Both the position numbers and the translations under genes were made by a program. Below, in pieces: positions 12,702 to 24,935 of a stretch of 64,000 nt of DNA (position 1 is the first letter of the stretch; each line of letters starts with the position of its first letter). The DNA comes from Pyrenophora tritici-repentis (Eukaryota; Ascomycota; Dothideomycetes; Pleosporales; Pleosporaceae): contig NC_089390.1 of NCBI RefSeq assembly GCF_003171515.1, positions 6,324,001 to 6,388,000 of the forward strand, in the 5' to 3' direction. The notes beneath the pieces are model-generated. The model ran no database searches. It was not told the origin of the DNA and worked only from the letters and a program-made list of their open reading frames with translations.

Positions 12702-13123
12702 CTCAAATGGCGACAAGAATTTGTAGTAGGTGCAAGCCCGACTAGTCTTCACACATGTACAATGATGCATCTGACTCGGCCTGTACACGGTCCTACCTGC
12801 GAGCATATGTCGTACTGCATAACTGGCGGCGACGTGCAGCCAAGTCAGCACGAGCATCTGCTTGCCCTGTACGATATAATATGCATGTATCAAAATCTAG
12901 AAGGACAAGACTCGAGCTAGGCGGGGTGTGCCGATACGAGCCTCATGCTTGATGCCGTGACACCTTGGTCGTGATGGATTGCATGAGGTATACGGTTCAT
13001 CCTCGGAGTGAAAGACGGAGAGCAACGGTCCCTTTGACTGCCCCTCCAAATTTTTAGTACTAGCGCGGTTTGAAAGCATCACTCCCGAACCATTTGACGC
13101 ATCGCAGCTACCCCACATTTGGT
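12702..13123. other. Intergenic region upstream of arginyl-tRNA synthetase
   Basis: About 420 bp between two same-strand genes. It must contain the 3' end signals of the GT90 gene and the promoter of the synthetase gene. No distinct element is recognised. Confidence 0.5.
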
Positions 13124-15576
13124 ATGCAGCAAGGCCTGGTAAATATTTGTCGCGCCAGACTTATCAATTCTACTAACGCTTGTTTGTCGAGACCGCTGGC
13201 GACTCATACTTTTCCTTTGACTCAGAGACTCCCTTGTAGTGGCGTCACACAGTCATACGCTACCTCTAAGTACACCCCACAAGTGTCTACCCTTCATAAA
13301 CCCCCCTGCAAATTGCGCCCACACTTACAGCAGCGGTCATATAAATCTATTCACCCTGTGATACACGAGTGTAGTAGTGCGAAGGTCACATCAAGCCTCC
13401 AGTCGCTCCGGCATTTCTCCCAGATTAACTCATCGCCCTTCCGAAGCCTCGACGCGTCGGCGCGCTCAGCAACCAGCATGGAGGACCTCACAAACACTCT
13501 GGCTACGCTCGGCCTTGACAAGGTCCCGCAAGAACCTAACACATACCCCACGCTGAACCCGTTCGATATCTACAGATCGCACATCACGGAGCTGTTGTCG
13601 CAAGTATCAGGCGTGGACAAGCACATAATATACCCTACACTGGCATGGACGGCAAAGCCAGAACATGGTGACCTGCAGCTGGCGGTCCCAGCGCTTCGAC
13701 AGAAGAAGAAGGACATGAAGGCATATGCACAAGAGCTGGCAGACGCATTCCCGGAGTCGCCGCTGGTAAACAAGCCAATTGTCACAAACACCTCGATTGG
13801 TTTCTTCTTCAAGCCTGAAACTCTCACCTCTCTTGTTGTACCCATGGTTATCAAGTCCAAGGACGACTACGGCTTCAACAAGAACTTTGGGCTCAAGAAC
13901 CCTGTCGACCCCTCCTCCGGCGCAAAGACGATGATCGTCGAATTCAGTTCCCCAAACATCGCAAAGCCCTTCCATGCCGGCCACTTGCGAAGTACAATCA
14001 TCGGTGGTTTCCTTGCAAATATATATGAGCGTGCAGGATGGGATGTCGTTCGCATGAACTACCTCGGAGACTGGGGAAAGCAATATGGCGTGCTTGCTAT
14101 TGGCTTCGACCTATACGGCAACGAGGAAGAGCTCGTAAAGAACCCTATCGGGCATCTATACGACATCTACGTCAAGGTCAGCAATGTACAGCATCAGGAG
14201 GCCGAAGAGATGAAGGCGCTTAAGGAAGAGGCTGCGAAGCTAAAGGAGGAGGGCAAGGATGCGTCCGAGCAGGAGAACAAAATCAAGAAGATTGAGGCCG
14301 AGGGCATCGATGAGCAGGCCAGGAAATACTTCAAGGGTATGGTCGATGGCGAGCCCAAGGCACTCGGTATCTGGAAGCGCTTCAGGGTGAGTAGATCAAA
14401 CATACACGTAGAAGTTGTAGACTGACTTGCGTAGGACCTTTCGATCGAAAAGTACAAGCAGACGTACGCTCGATTGAATATTCACTATGATGACTACAGC
14501 GGAGAATCACAAGTCAAAGACGAGAGCATGGAGCTTGCCGCAAAGATTATGTGGGAGAAGGGTGTCTGTCAAGACTCTGAAGGTGCCGTCATTGTCGATC
14601 TGACACCGCACTCCAAGAAGTTGGGTAAAGCAGTTATCAAGAAGAAGGACGGAACTTCATTGTACCTGACCCGAGATATCGGCGCTGCAATTGAGCGTGT
14701 CGAAAAGTACCACTTCGAGTATGAATCACGTCCACGCATTCGTAGAAACACAAGCTAATCTACCTCCAGTAAAATGATCTACGTCGTCGCCTCACAACAA
14801 GATCTGCATCTCGCCCAACTCTTCAAGATCGAAGAGCTCATGGGCCGAAAGGACATTTCCGAAAAGTGCCAACACATCAACTTCGGCATGGTTCTCGGTT
14901 CGTCCACCCAGCTACCCTTCTCTCTATCTGAACTGTTGCTAACTCCTTGACCACAGGCATGTCAACCCGAAAAGGCACCGCCAAATTCCTCGACGACATC
15001 CTCCGCGACGTAGGCGACAAAATGCACGAAGTGATGCGAACAAACGAGACAAAATACGCCCAAGTCAGGGATCCGGAAAAGACTGCCGACACACTGGGTA
15101 TCTCAGCCGTCATGGTGCAAGATATGAAGGGCAAGCGCATCAACAACTATACCTTCGACATGGACCGTATGACATCATTTGAAGGCGACACAGGTCCATA
15201 CCTACAATACGCCCACGCCCGTCTCTGCTCCATCTACCGCAAAGCCGTCGACGCAGATCGCTCGCTTGAGGAAATCGATCTCGCTTCCGCTGCTGATCTC
15301 AGTCTGCTAAAGGAAGACAAGGCTGTCGAGTTGGTCCGCCAGTTGGCGTCGTGGCCAGATACCTTTGTCAATACGCTCAAGACGCAGGAACCGACAACTG
15401 TGCTTACGTACCTGTTTAAGATGGCGCACGCGCTTAGCAGCAGCTATGATCACTTGCAGGTTGTGGGCAGTGAGAAGAACGTCTTGGTTGCTAGGTTGGC
15501 GCTGTATGTGGCTGCCAGACAGGTGTTGTATAATGGTATGAAGGTGCTTGGGTTGAGCCCGGTGGAGAGAATGTAA
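13124..15576 (+). CDS. Arginyl-tRNA synthetase, probably dual-targeted
   Basis: Four exons (13124-14386, 14435-14718, 14770-14897, 14957-15576) give 764 residues. All junctions restore family sequence: [39 protein letters not shown]. The enzyme charges tRNA-Arg. Class I signatures are visible: the HIGH-type motif HAGHLRS at about residue 284, [11 protein letters not shown], and MSTRKG at about 560 in the KMSKS position. The C-terminal anticodon-binding all-alpha domain ends in LGLSPVERM, typical of ArgRS. The first ~118 residues are rich in Arg, Ser, Thr and Gln with few acids, resembling a mitochondrial presequence. An in-frame ATG at 13478 begins [13 protein letters not shown], the usual cytosolic N-terminus. 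Two start sites from one gene would supply both compartments, as known for several fungal synthetases. Between HIGH and MSTRKG there is a Lys/Glu-rich insertion (about residues 345-400). Confidence 0.95.
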
Positions 15577-16400
15577 GGGGCCCGGCGCGATAACATGGGG
15601 TTTTCTGCATGACTGGTACGGGAAAAATGTGTAGTGATGGCGTATACCCACATGATACACGATGAATAAACATATAGCAAACAGTCGAGATGAGACGAAA
15701 GCTTCGTCCATTTTCTTATACTACGTATATATGTATATAGTCTGAGCTACCAAAACCGTGTTGTGTGATGCTAGTCAGATGATTTTTGCCCTGGTATAGC
15801 AGCATATTTGGCTCATTGTAGTCTCCAAACAGAGTTTTTGCGCAACTATTTGAATACTACAACGACTCAAGTATTCAGATCAGGGGGTGATCCTAATATC
15901 GTCTCGTCTCTCCACACTGACTGTACCGTGTGTCGTGTACTTTGATGTACAATTTTGGCAGGTGTTTGAGCAGAGGATTTGTTTTTCTTTTAGAGTGGGG
16001 TTGTCTTGTTGATATTTGGGGTTGGTGGTATTTCGTTCGAGGGGGTTCGGATGAGTCATGATCGTATCGTTTGGTTGAAAACAACCGAATGTACAGGGGC
16101 TCCGGGACAATGCTGAAAAAAATGCTAGAACGCTGGGAAAACATAGGAAAAACTCATCGTAACTGGATCATCGAAATGCGACCGGCCGTGGCGCTAGGTT
16201 GTAGGACGAGAGAAGAGATAGTGTCGTAACTACAAGCATTACATCTGCTTGCTTCTCTTAACCTCGATTATTCTCTTGAACCCGCGCCTCGAGATACGAC
16301 CAACAGCTGCAACAAGCCCAACCATGAAAGCGACGCGAAAGGACAATACTAGAAGAGATAATGCAAGAACGCAGACGGCCCACCCCATCTCGTCCACTTG
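15577..16400. other. Convergent intergenic region
   Basis: Lies between the 3' ends of the arginyl-tRNA synthetase gene (plus) and the next gene (minus). It should hold both transcript ends. Small overlapping frames at 15880-16144 (minus) have no recognisable content. Confidence 0.5.
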
Positions 16401-18343
16401 TTAGGCGCCATTGGTCACGGGCGGCCCTCCCACTCGGGGATCGCCCGGAGGCAATCCCGGCACCTTCTGCGGAGGTGGATGGGAGGGGTGCACATGGTGC
16501 TGGCAGCCGTGGGGACAAGTAGTGATGGATTGGTCGTCGTAATCGTCATCGTAATACTCGTCTTGAGGGTCTAATGAACCTTCGTCGTCGCGGCGGTCGT
16601 AGCCACCAGGAGGGGGGTTCTGGTTGTGCTGAGCGTTGTTGGCATTGTTCTGCGCCTTTTTGCTCGCCTTCTTGCCCTTGCGTCCCTTCATCCTGGCCTT
16701 CTCCAGCAGACGTCGCTTCTCGGCCAGACGCTTGCGTTCCTTCCTGTCCTTGATCTCATACTGTCGAATCAGAGCCATCGGGGGATGACCGAAGATGTCT
16801 TCGTATTCGCAGAACTCGCAGATCCATGGCTGGCTTGGTGGGTTGTGAAAATTGGCGTACTCTTGCTGGATACGACGTTTGCGGGCGGCGTACTCGTACA
16901 ATTTGGTCGCACTACGACGTGGCTTCCGCGGCGGGGGAACCTGTTGTGGTGGTGGGGGGCCCGTTGGCCGACGTGCAGTGCCATTGGGAAGGGGCGGGGG
17001 AGGGTATGCTCCTGCACCATTCATGATTGGGCTGGTCTGGGTGCCCTGAGTAGACACCATTGGAGCATCTGGGCGGACGGGAGGGCGGGCGCGAGCAGGC
17101 TGGGCGTGTGGCGCAGGAGCAGCTGCAGTGCTGGGGTAGGCGCCTGGGGGATGGGGATACTGGCCATTTTCCTGGCCCGGCCAGACCATCTTGTTGGCCG
17201 AATCAGAGCCGCAGGTAAAGGTAAATTGTGTCTTGTTCGCGCTCTGCTTTGCGGCTTCCTGTTGCAGCAGGCTCACGTTCTCGTTACCGTGGGGTGGCGG
17301 GGTGGCTTGGGCGTTGGCAATGGCAGTCGAGATGATGCCGCTTTGCTCCGGGGGTCCTAGAAAACAAATAGTCAGCGCACGGACTCATTTTTAGCAAAAA
17401 GACGTATGATTTCCCGAGGTGCCACCGTACGTTTGCTGTTTGCCTGGGCGTTGGCGAGATTGGTCGAATTGGCCAATACTCGCCTCTCTGGCCGTCCCGA
17501 GCCAGGGCGGCCGAAACGCCCTCTGCCTGCGCCCGAGATGCCTGTTCCGGAAGGGGTTGTGCTGTTGTGCTGCGGTGTCGAGGGCGCTGAGCCGCAATAC
17601 CGCCCAGCGCCGTCCGCCTCGTCCATGGCGCTTGTCTCGTGAGCGTGTGCGACACCCACGCTTGCCAGGTCCGCTGAGAGACTGGCGTGGTGTGAGCCGT
17701 TGCTGCCCATGTTCGGGATCTTGCGCTTCTTCTTGTTGTTTGTGTTCTCGAATGACTCATAGCCATCTACCGAAGACGAAGGCGAACCTGGCTTGCGATA
17801 GGCACCCGTCACGCCCGCCGCCGGCTTGCCAGACGCGTGTCTGCTGTACTGGTAGCTCGGCGACGAAGGCATCGGCCCATTCCGTTCGTCCTCTTCCTCC
17901 TCGCTCTCCACCTCGGAATGTGTGTGTCCGCAGTGGCAAGCATGGTGGTCGTTGGCCCCCGTGCGATGGGGGCGAACGCGCTCCTCGGCCGTGTAGGGGT
18001 AGTTGAAGAGCGGGACGGCTGGGGGAGGGTTGTGCGGATACACTATCGTCTCAGCCTGCTCGGGAGAGAGCCGCGCGCGCAGAGAACGGGTGGGCAGAGG
18101 ACGAATGGGCCGGTCGGGGTACATGGAGGACGACGTGTCGGGTGAAGAGCGCAGCGGCGAAGAGCGGTTCCACTCGTAGCCTGCAAAGGGAAGAAGCGAT
18201 GTCAGATATATGGAGAGTGCAGGGAGCAAGCTCATGCGAAACATGTCGGAACTGGTCCTGTGGTGCCAAAAAGGAAATGGGTGAAGAGCACCGTGGACAA
18301 GCCACGACGACTTCCCTTACTTACCCGCAGTCGCCGCTGCCAT
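16401..18343 (-). CDS. Unrecognised Lys-rich protein with paired cysteines
   Basis: Three exons: 18343-18325 (MAAATA plus one base), 18180-17431 and 17356-16401, giving 574 residues. The first intron uses GTAAGT and TTTGCAG, the second GTACGG and TTTTCTAG with a GCTGAC branch-like site. I do not recognise the family. Visible features: a proline/arginine-rich start (RPIRPLPTRSLRARLSPEQ, about residue 30), an acidic run, a His/Cys patch (CHCGHTH), a middle Pro-rich region, then the best conserved-looking block, WICEFCEYEDIFGHPPM (C-x2-C), followed by a strongly basic helix (KDRKERKRLAEKRRLLEKARMKGRKGKK), an Asp/Tyr run, and a second Cys/His cluster CPHGCQHHVH. The composition suggests an intracellular, possibly nuclear, metal-binding protein, but that is inference. 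Very short first exons are common in fungi; the start ATG fits well because splicing gives a clean frame. Confidence 0.7.
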
Positions 18344-19756
18344 AGTGGCAGTTCTTCCTCCAACCTCCTATCTCCAAGACAGTGCGAGGGGTAGTGACTC
18401 CCCTAACACTCCAACTGTAGCCAAGCTGGTCTTCTGCCGTGCCTGTCGTAGCCGCGTTAGTACTTGCGCGTGCACAGAGTTTACCGCAAACGTCGGGCTG
18501 CTGGCCAGGACAAATTTCCGCGCTGATCTCGCGTCCAAATGTGGTGTTGCGGTATCGGAAACCCTACGCACCTTTTTCGAGCGGGTTTGTGTGAGGGACG
18601 GGGTACTGGTGGCCAGTTAGCGGAAGACCCCTCTATTGCTCCTCGGAATCGACACTAACAAGATATAGCTAGCAACGGGTCCAAGATTAATGTTCCAACA
18701 AGACGGAGACTGTGGAAGAATAAACCTGGCGAGTGGTCGCAAGCAGTGTATACGCTGATGATGGATGCGTCAATGCCGAAGATGTCGTGGGATTGGGGTT
18801 CACCCGCGCTAAGACCACACACGTACTTTGGGCACAGTGATGTGGCCTTGAAGCTCGCCAAAGAAGTGACTTGGCCTAGTTTCTATAACCAAGCAGACCA
18901 AGTTGTAAACACGATATCTTGAAAAACAACAAGGCAGAGAGAAACAACGATGCACATGAGTGAGTAGATGCACACTTGTCACCGAGGTCGTCGTCGATAT
19001 GCGCGGTGCAATGGCCGCCCGGGCAGCACGTGCTGAGTGGCGCTAGATCCGACAGGGGATTGGTAATGGCTTTGGCCATGTCAGCAAATGGCAACGCAGC
19101 CTGCTATTCTCCCGCCTTGTTCTTTGGCATTCTTCGTCTCAAGCTTCTTGGAACTCTCCACCTTCTCAGACTTCATTCGCTTCAAGAGGCCGAGTCTTTC
19201 GGTGTGTCGTGTCGACATCGGAGCCCCCGGAGAGATCCGTCTGCACTGGCACTGGCCATGCTTCAACACGATAAGCAGAGGCCATGTGTGACTACTTCTC
19301 CGTGGCATCAGGATCTTGCCGATATTTGCAAGTCTCGCCATGGAACCTACGGACCTCTCTTCCGAAGCAAGTTGCGGTATATTCCGTATCTTTTGACCTT
19401 GGAGAAGTATATTGGAGATATAGCCTCAGCGCGGAAGCCGGTACCACCATACCGATGTCCCATATTGGTCAGGAACGGGAGCGATGCGTGGCAGTAAAGT
19501 ACGTGTAACAAAGACTTGACAGACGTGTTAAGATTCAGTGAAGCCTGCAAGTATTAGACTAGAAGCTCGCGCACAGAAAAAGCATTGCAGCCCGTCCAGG
19601 CACCAAGAACGCCGCAGCATGGGCTTGGTGATGGGATCTGCCATGCTCCGGCATCCCAGCTCGTACCTGCATTTGTGAGAGCTCCTGACCCCGCATACAC
19701 TTGCACAACATCGATGCACTTCTTTAAGCTTCATGACATGACACTCTGTAATGTCC
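18344..19756. other. Intergenic region upstream of tim17
   Basis: About 1.4 kb. Apart from the weak minus-strand candidate at 18809-19079, frames here (for example 18976-19497 plus) show no domain. The divergent promoters of the minus-strand gene ending at 16401 and of tim17 must lie in this stretch. Confidence 0.45.
18809..19079 (-). CDS. Weak candidate small gene, unknown
   Basis: A possible two-exon frame: 19079-18976 and 18917-18809, 70 residues. The putative 58-bp intron has a GTGTGC donor and a strong pyrimidine tract ending TTTTTCAAG. Exon 1 contains CCPGGHC followed by an acidic stretch. I recognise no family. The main support is the good acceptor and uninterrupted frame, so a chance structure is quite possible. 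Confidence 0.25.
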
Positions 19757-20423
19757 ATGGACCACACCCGGGACCCTTGCCCATGGGTCGCGCTTAGGGA
19801 CTTTGGAGGCGCTTTCTGCATGGGGGTACGTCGTCGCTTCTAATCGATTGCTGACCGCTGCTACGTCATTCATGCAGCTAACGACGTGTAGGCAATTGGA
19901 GGAGCTCTCTGGCATACCGTCAAGGCTTTCCGGTACGCCAGCCTCGGTACTCCTGAAACTGAAAGCACTCTCATAACTTTTACAGGAACTCTCCGCATGG
20001 CCAACGACGCATAAGTGCCATCGTCGCCCTCAAAACGCGAGCGCCTGTCCTCGGCGGCAACTTTGGAGTCTGGGGTGGGCTCTTCAGCACCTTTGACTGT
20101 ACTGTAAAAGGCATCAGGTGTGGAGACTCTTCGTACAAGTCTTTTCGGGGTTGAACGCTATATAGTTATCCAATGTTTGCTGATACCCTGCTAGAAAAAA
20201 GGACGATCCTTGGAATCCCATTCTCGGAGGTTTCTTGACTGGTGGAGCTCTTGCCGTACGAGGCGGTGCAAGAGCTATCCGCAATAATGCTATCGGGTGC
20301 GCCGTTCTTCTTGCCGTGATCGAAGGCGTAGGCATCGCTTTTGCTCGCATTGTAGCTGAGAATACACGACTCGGGCCACCACCACCACCTTCTCCAACTA
20401 CTAATTGCTCGGCCGCATCATGA
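19757..20423 (+). CDS. tim17: Tim17, mitochondrial inner-membrane translocase subunit
   Basis: Four exons (19757-19825, 19892-19932, 19986-20117, 20195-20423) encode 156 residues. The start [10 protein letters not shown] and [16 protein letters not shown], then [45 protein letters not shown] and [15 protein letters not shown], are Tim17 hallmarks. Tim17 is a four-helix subunit of the TIM23 complex that imports presequence proteins across the inner membrane. The two cysteines that form its disulfide are visible (the Cys of DPCPW and of STFDC). All introns are 53-77 bp with GT-AG ends. Some normally constant positions differ (for example LRDFGGAF where LNDFGGAF is usual, and a Pro-rich tail PPPPPSPTT), so this could be a diverged second copy rather than the main gene. 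Individual exons are too short to stand out as open frames, but the joined product is unmistakable. Confidence 0.94.
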
Positions 20424-21659
20424 AATGAGGTCTATGTCCGACTAATACACAGGGCATTTGAACTGTTTCTGGATTCTTTGGCGTTTATGTACCATTATTT
20501 CGGCCGGGAAGAGAACGGGCGGTAGCTTGCGGGATCGTTTGAGTCAGCAGTGCGTTGAGAGGGCGTTTTATGTCCTGCAGGGGTGACGGACATTTCTGGG
20601 GTTCCGAGCCCTAAGTACTTTCTTCCTGCACTACCAAGGGCAGTCCCCCGTTCCACTATCAGCGATAAATCCTTCGTTTCTCGTAACTGACGTTCTGCAG
20701 ATTACTAAATTCTTGTCTCCGCTTCTTGCTTGTAGTGACCAGATCAAGGTAACGATAGAATGTCTTCACTTGTTAGAGCATGAAGAGATTCCCCTATGCT
20801 TGCTTGGTTTCTCAACAACGCCCATTACATCCCTTTCGATTAGCTCCCCGGGTATTCGCTGCGCCGCGTTGGCGGTGCGCTTTGTAGTCCTTACCGCATC
20901 TAGTCGATCAGCATGCGCCAGCTATTGGGACTGGCCCTACCGTCCACACCCGCATCCATGGATCATGACGATACGCTAAGCTGGAAAAGAAAGTGTGAGA
21001 AGAGGACGTCTGTGCACTCTAAAACGCTCCATGCAAATGCTCGTTTCTTTTGAAAACTGGAGTCTTTTAGCTGTTAGTGCGGATCTAATTCACCAAAAGA
21101 GATAGTATTTCTCGTGAATTGGATCATTCAGAGGCCCGTTCTCTTTGGGGAATTCATATCTGCAACACGCCTTACGAAATGAGTTATCATTCGAGACTCT
21201 GGACCCTTACTACGGTGGCTCAGATACTAGTGTGCCCCAACCCTTGAGGGGGAATGGGTTCAAGGTCAGTGGAGCCGTACACCTTTGATCACGGATGCAA
21301 ATCTCGTTCCTAGATTGCCCATGCAAGAGCTCGTACATTAACTTTCTTTGTTTACATTCGGGTTTTGACCCGCGCAAGCCCCTCTGTCTCACTCAGGCCG
21401 CGACACCTTCGCATGGACCCTTGGTTAACAGTAACTAATCTCCAAAACCCCACTCAAAGTCTCTTGGTTTTTTTCTCATTATTGCGTCAGCATCGCAGGT
21501 GTTTGGCCAAGGGTCGATTCGCTACCGTCATTCACCTGTGGTCGCACTACCGAATCGCATAGCATCGACATTAGGCATACAATAATCGCCTCCTTACTTT
21601 CACACAAAACATCTTAATAACCCTCGGATACATTCGGATACTGCATACCATTGCCGACC
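20424..21659. other. Intergenic region
   Basis: About 1.2 kb between tim17 and the RTA1-like gene, both on the plus strand. Short frames such as 20713-20979 have no recognisable motif. It presumably holds the promoter of the RTA1-like gene. Confidence 0.5.
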
Positions 21660-22724
21660 ATGATTTACGGTTTCATCGATGCTCCATGCTACCTTCCATC
21701 GTGGGACTGCCCGATAGAGTATTCGTACTGGCGCTACCGACCTTCATTCAGCACCAATGTCACCTTTACTGCGCTCTTTGGCCTATCTATGCTTCTCTTC
21801 CTGGTACAGGGCATTATAGGAAGGAGATGGATGGGATTCAGCATCGCAATGATTTCGGGTTGCGCTCTCGAGGTTGTCGGCTATATTGGACGCATACTAG
21901 CAAGTCAAGATATGTTTGACGAGGTGTGTGCAAGACAGGACTAAAGTTACGACGATTAGCATGGACAAGCTGACCTCAGCTAGAACGCATTTCTCATTCA
22001 GATCATATGTCTGACCATCGGTCCGGCCTTCCTCGCTGCCGGTATCTATCTGTGCCTTGCGCGCATCGTCACTACCGTTGGCCCTGAACACTCGCGCATC
22101 AAGCCCCTTTCATATCCGCGGATCTTCATTCCCTGCGACGTGATCTCTCTCATACTGCAAGCTTCGGGTGGGGGTATGGCTAGTGTCGCAACACACAACG
22201 GGGAAAATCCGATAACGGGCAATCGCATAATGATCGCCGGTCTAAGCTTCCAAGTTGTAACACTGCTCCTCTTCATCATAATTGCTGTCGATTTCGCCTG
22301 GCGCACTTACAGCGGTCGTACCCACCTTGGACAGATTCCCCCGAATCAGCAGCAGGCGAGGCTTCGCCGCTCCTGGCCGTTTAACGCCTTCCTTATTGCC
22401 CTAACAATCTCCACTCTTTGCATTTTCACAAGATGCGTGTTCCGTGTCGCCGAATTAAGCGAGGGCTGGGAGGGTTATCTTGCCACTTCACAGAAGTACT
22501 TCATTGGACTTGAGGGTGCAGTCATTGTCGCGTCGGTACTCCTCCTGAACTTGTGCCATCCGGATATGTGCTTCAAGGATGCTATTGATGCGAGGGTTGT
22601 GCAACCGAGCCAGAGGACGTGGTATGGCAAAACGAGGAATGCTGGCATGGTACTTCATGGTGGAGATGAGAGTCACACTGAATTGGTTGGGTTCAACAAC
22701 AGAGACGGAAAGTATAGAGCGTGA
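21660..22724 (+). CDS. RTA1-like membrane protein
   Basis: Two exons, 21660-21923 and 21984-22724 (60-bp intron, GTGTGT...GCTAG), give 334 residues. It has seven hydrophobic segments and the RTA1 signatures: the N-terminal YRPSFSTNVTFTALFGL, the EVVGYIGRILAS block, NAFLIQIICLTIGPAFLAAG spanning the splice, then YLCLARIV, DVISLILQASGGG, and FIFTRCVFRVAE-like sequence (IFTRCVFRVAEL) before the last helices. RTA1-family proteins (yeast Rta1, Rtm1, Rsb1) are plasma-membrane or ER proteins; Rsb1 acts in sphingoid-base export and others give resistance to toxic lipids or drugs. The substrate here is unknown. The frame extends three codons 5' only through TTG, so the ATG at 21660 is the start. The C-terminal tail is hydrophilic and probably cytosolic. 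Confidence 0.93.
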
Positions 22725-23536
22725 TGATACCCGGAATTTGGTGCTGGAGGTGAAAGTCGAGAAGAGTCAGTGAGCAACACGGCTAGTGTAGCTCCTGCTC
22801 AAGACATCAGCTGATATGCATATTACATTATACCCGCTATATACTTTGTTCTGTATACTGTCCTTTTTCTTCTAGACATTTTCAATGTATCTCATTTTGA
22901 TCGGACAATGATCACTAAACTTGGTGCAATCTTGTGGGTGCAGATACGAAATCCAAGCGGACTAGCTTGAATGTTCACACTCCTGACGAAGTGTCAAACA
23001 TTGCCCTTGTACTAGAAATTGTTTAAAGTCTATCTATACTACAACATTATAAAAAGATCATTTGAGTACTGCAATTCCTATGCCGTCTACATCATTCGTG
23101 CCAGGTCGTATTCTGAGCGGCAACTACACACGTGAAGGACTTCGGTGCTACGTTTGCCAACGGCTCGATAGTCATGGGGGCTCCTATCGAATTCAAGTAC
23201 TTAAATGTCTCTCGCTTTGATGTTCAGGGTTATCCGGTGTTCGTGTGACTCCCAGGTGACGCTAGCCACGTGCTGTTTGGGGTGCCTTTACCTCCGCCTA
23301 CAGGCCGCTCTCCCGAACAGAGTTGCCTAATCAACTCAAGGCCTTTATTACGCTCCATCGGGTATGTAAGCTTTCCATTCCACTTACTTCCTCCAACCCT
23401 CTACTCTTCCACTCCACCTACTTCTTCCAACCCTTTACCACCTCACTCGATCTATTCAAGTAAGCACACTTTGTCGCGCCAACACTCTCGGTAGCCAACA
23501 ACACACTGTTATACCTTGCCTATATCGCACCTCAAC
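22725..23536. other. Intergenic region
   Basis: About 0.8 kb containing the 3' end of the RTA1-like gene and the promoter/5' UTR of the BTB gene. Around 23390-23440 there is a pyrimidine-rich imperfect repeat (CCACTTACTTCCTCCAACC and CCACCTACTTCTTCCAACC), plausible as promoter or UTR sequence. No gene seen. Confidence 0.5.
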
Positions 23537-24935
23537 ATGAACCAAGCAGAAGATGTAGAGGTCATCATTGGCCATAACCGTCGCTACAAGTTCCACTCTG
23601 GGACTTTGGCGCGCAACTCTACTCTTTTTGCAGACATGTTGACCGAGCCCAACGCCGCCAAGCTCAGCAATCGTGCGAGAAACGCTGGCGTCAAGATACG
23701 CTGGATGATCGAACTCAAGGCTCTACCTTCCCAGCAGTGTCCTGCTGGCTGTCTCGAGCTTGTGGTAAGCAGCTGCGCATTCGCCTTCTTATGCCAACAT
23801 GAGAAGCAAAGCACTGACGCGTGAATAGGAACTGACCCAACATGGCGAACGAGCCGACAACAGGAACGGTCTCATTGTCAACGAAAACGGACGTGTCCCA
23901 CAGGCGCACAAGATCTTCACCTACTATGAATCAATCTTCTACGCCTTCTACAACAAGGAGCTCTCTATCGACGACTCCGACATGTCTGCCGCCCTCTCCG
24001 ACTGCTACCAACTGCTCCAGATCGGTGACTACCTGGGCTGCACAGGACTGATCCGCAACCCGATCGAAGTCGCACTTCTCAAGCACGGACAGGAACTTTT
24101 CCGGGCCATCCAAAGCGCCCCCTACGCATGGGTGGAGATGGGGTACCGCATCCGCAGCGAGCTGATCTTCCGGGAATGCATGATCCATCTCGTCGGTAAC
24201 TGGAAGACCTACGAAAAAGATGACACCACGCACCCGTACCTGACTGTTGTTCCTGGTCTACGCCCGCTCATCGAGAAGTACCACTCTGTGTTGATTGACA
24301 AGTGCAGGACACTGGAGCTAGGCATCATGTCACACTACCCCGGCCACATCCGTCTTCCTGTGGACGAGCTGCCTATCAAGCGCGAGGCCTACGCCAAAGA
24401 CATCCTCGTCTGGATGGCACTGACCTTCTTCCGGCACTGGGTGGGTCAGCGTCTCCTTATGGGAGGCGGTATCACCGGCGACGACTTGGGATACGGACTC
24501 TACAAGCAGATCGGCGCAGCCGGTGACGCCTACATGGACAAGTCAGTCACCAACCAATTCCACACGCGCTTTCCAATGACCAAAAAGGCAATGAACGTGC
24601 TGGAAAACCATCTGCTCGAGATCAAGGAATGCATGAAGGATTTGGTGGACCAGCATAAGATTCTCAAATCTAATTGCCAGTTGGATATTCATCGGTTCCC
24701 AGTCACGTATCTTACGTGCATCGAGTTCCCAAAGGCCGACTGTCCGTGGGTGAAAGAGATGGAGGGTCCCACGGTGAAGCCGCAGAAGCGTGTGTACAAG
24801 CCTGGTGGCAACGATGTCGCGAGGTCGAACCTCAACACAGCTAGGGTGAGTCAGGAGAGGATGGCCGAGGGCATGTATGACAGCGACGGTGATGACGTTG
24901 ATGTCGGCACCCACAAGCGTAGGAGGTCTGACTAG
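23537..24935 (+). CDS. BTB/POZ-domain protein
   Basis: Exons 23537-23764 and 23829-24935, joined over a 64-bp intron (GTAAGC...GAATAG), give 444 residues. The N-terminus has the BTB start: DVEVIIGHNRRYKFHSGTLARNSTLFADML, where a bound protein's ligand-free edge strand and the first helix are normally found; FTYYESIFYAFYNKEL and SALSDCYQLLQIGDYLG-like sequence (AALSDCYQLLQIGDYLGC) complete the fold. BTB domains mediate dimerisation and often recruit substrates to Cullin-3 ubiquitin ligases. The remaining ~300 residues are conserved-looking but carry no second domain that I recognise. The C-terminus has an acidic stretch and a basic KRRRSD end that could be a nuclear signal. The insert between strand and helix (RNAGVKIRWMIELKAL) is typical of the filamentous-fungal BTB family. 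Confidence 0.82.

Noticed and set aside
18976..19497. 173-codon plus-strand frame resembling a WD40 start
   Set aside because: Only a faint match (VLSG) and no further repeats; the promoter of tim17 is expected here.
23931..24914. Minus-strand frames inside the BTB gene
   Set aside because: Shadows of the BTB coding exon with atypical composition.
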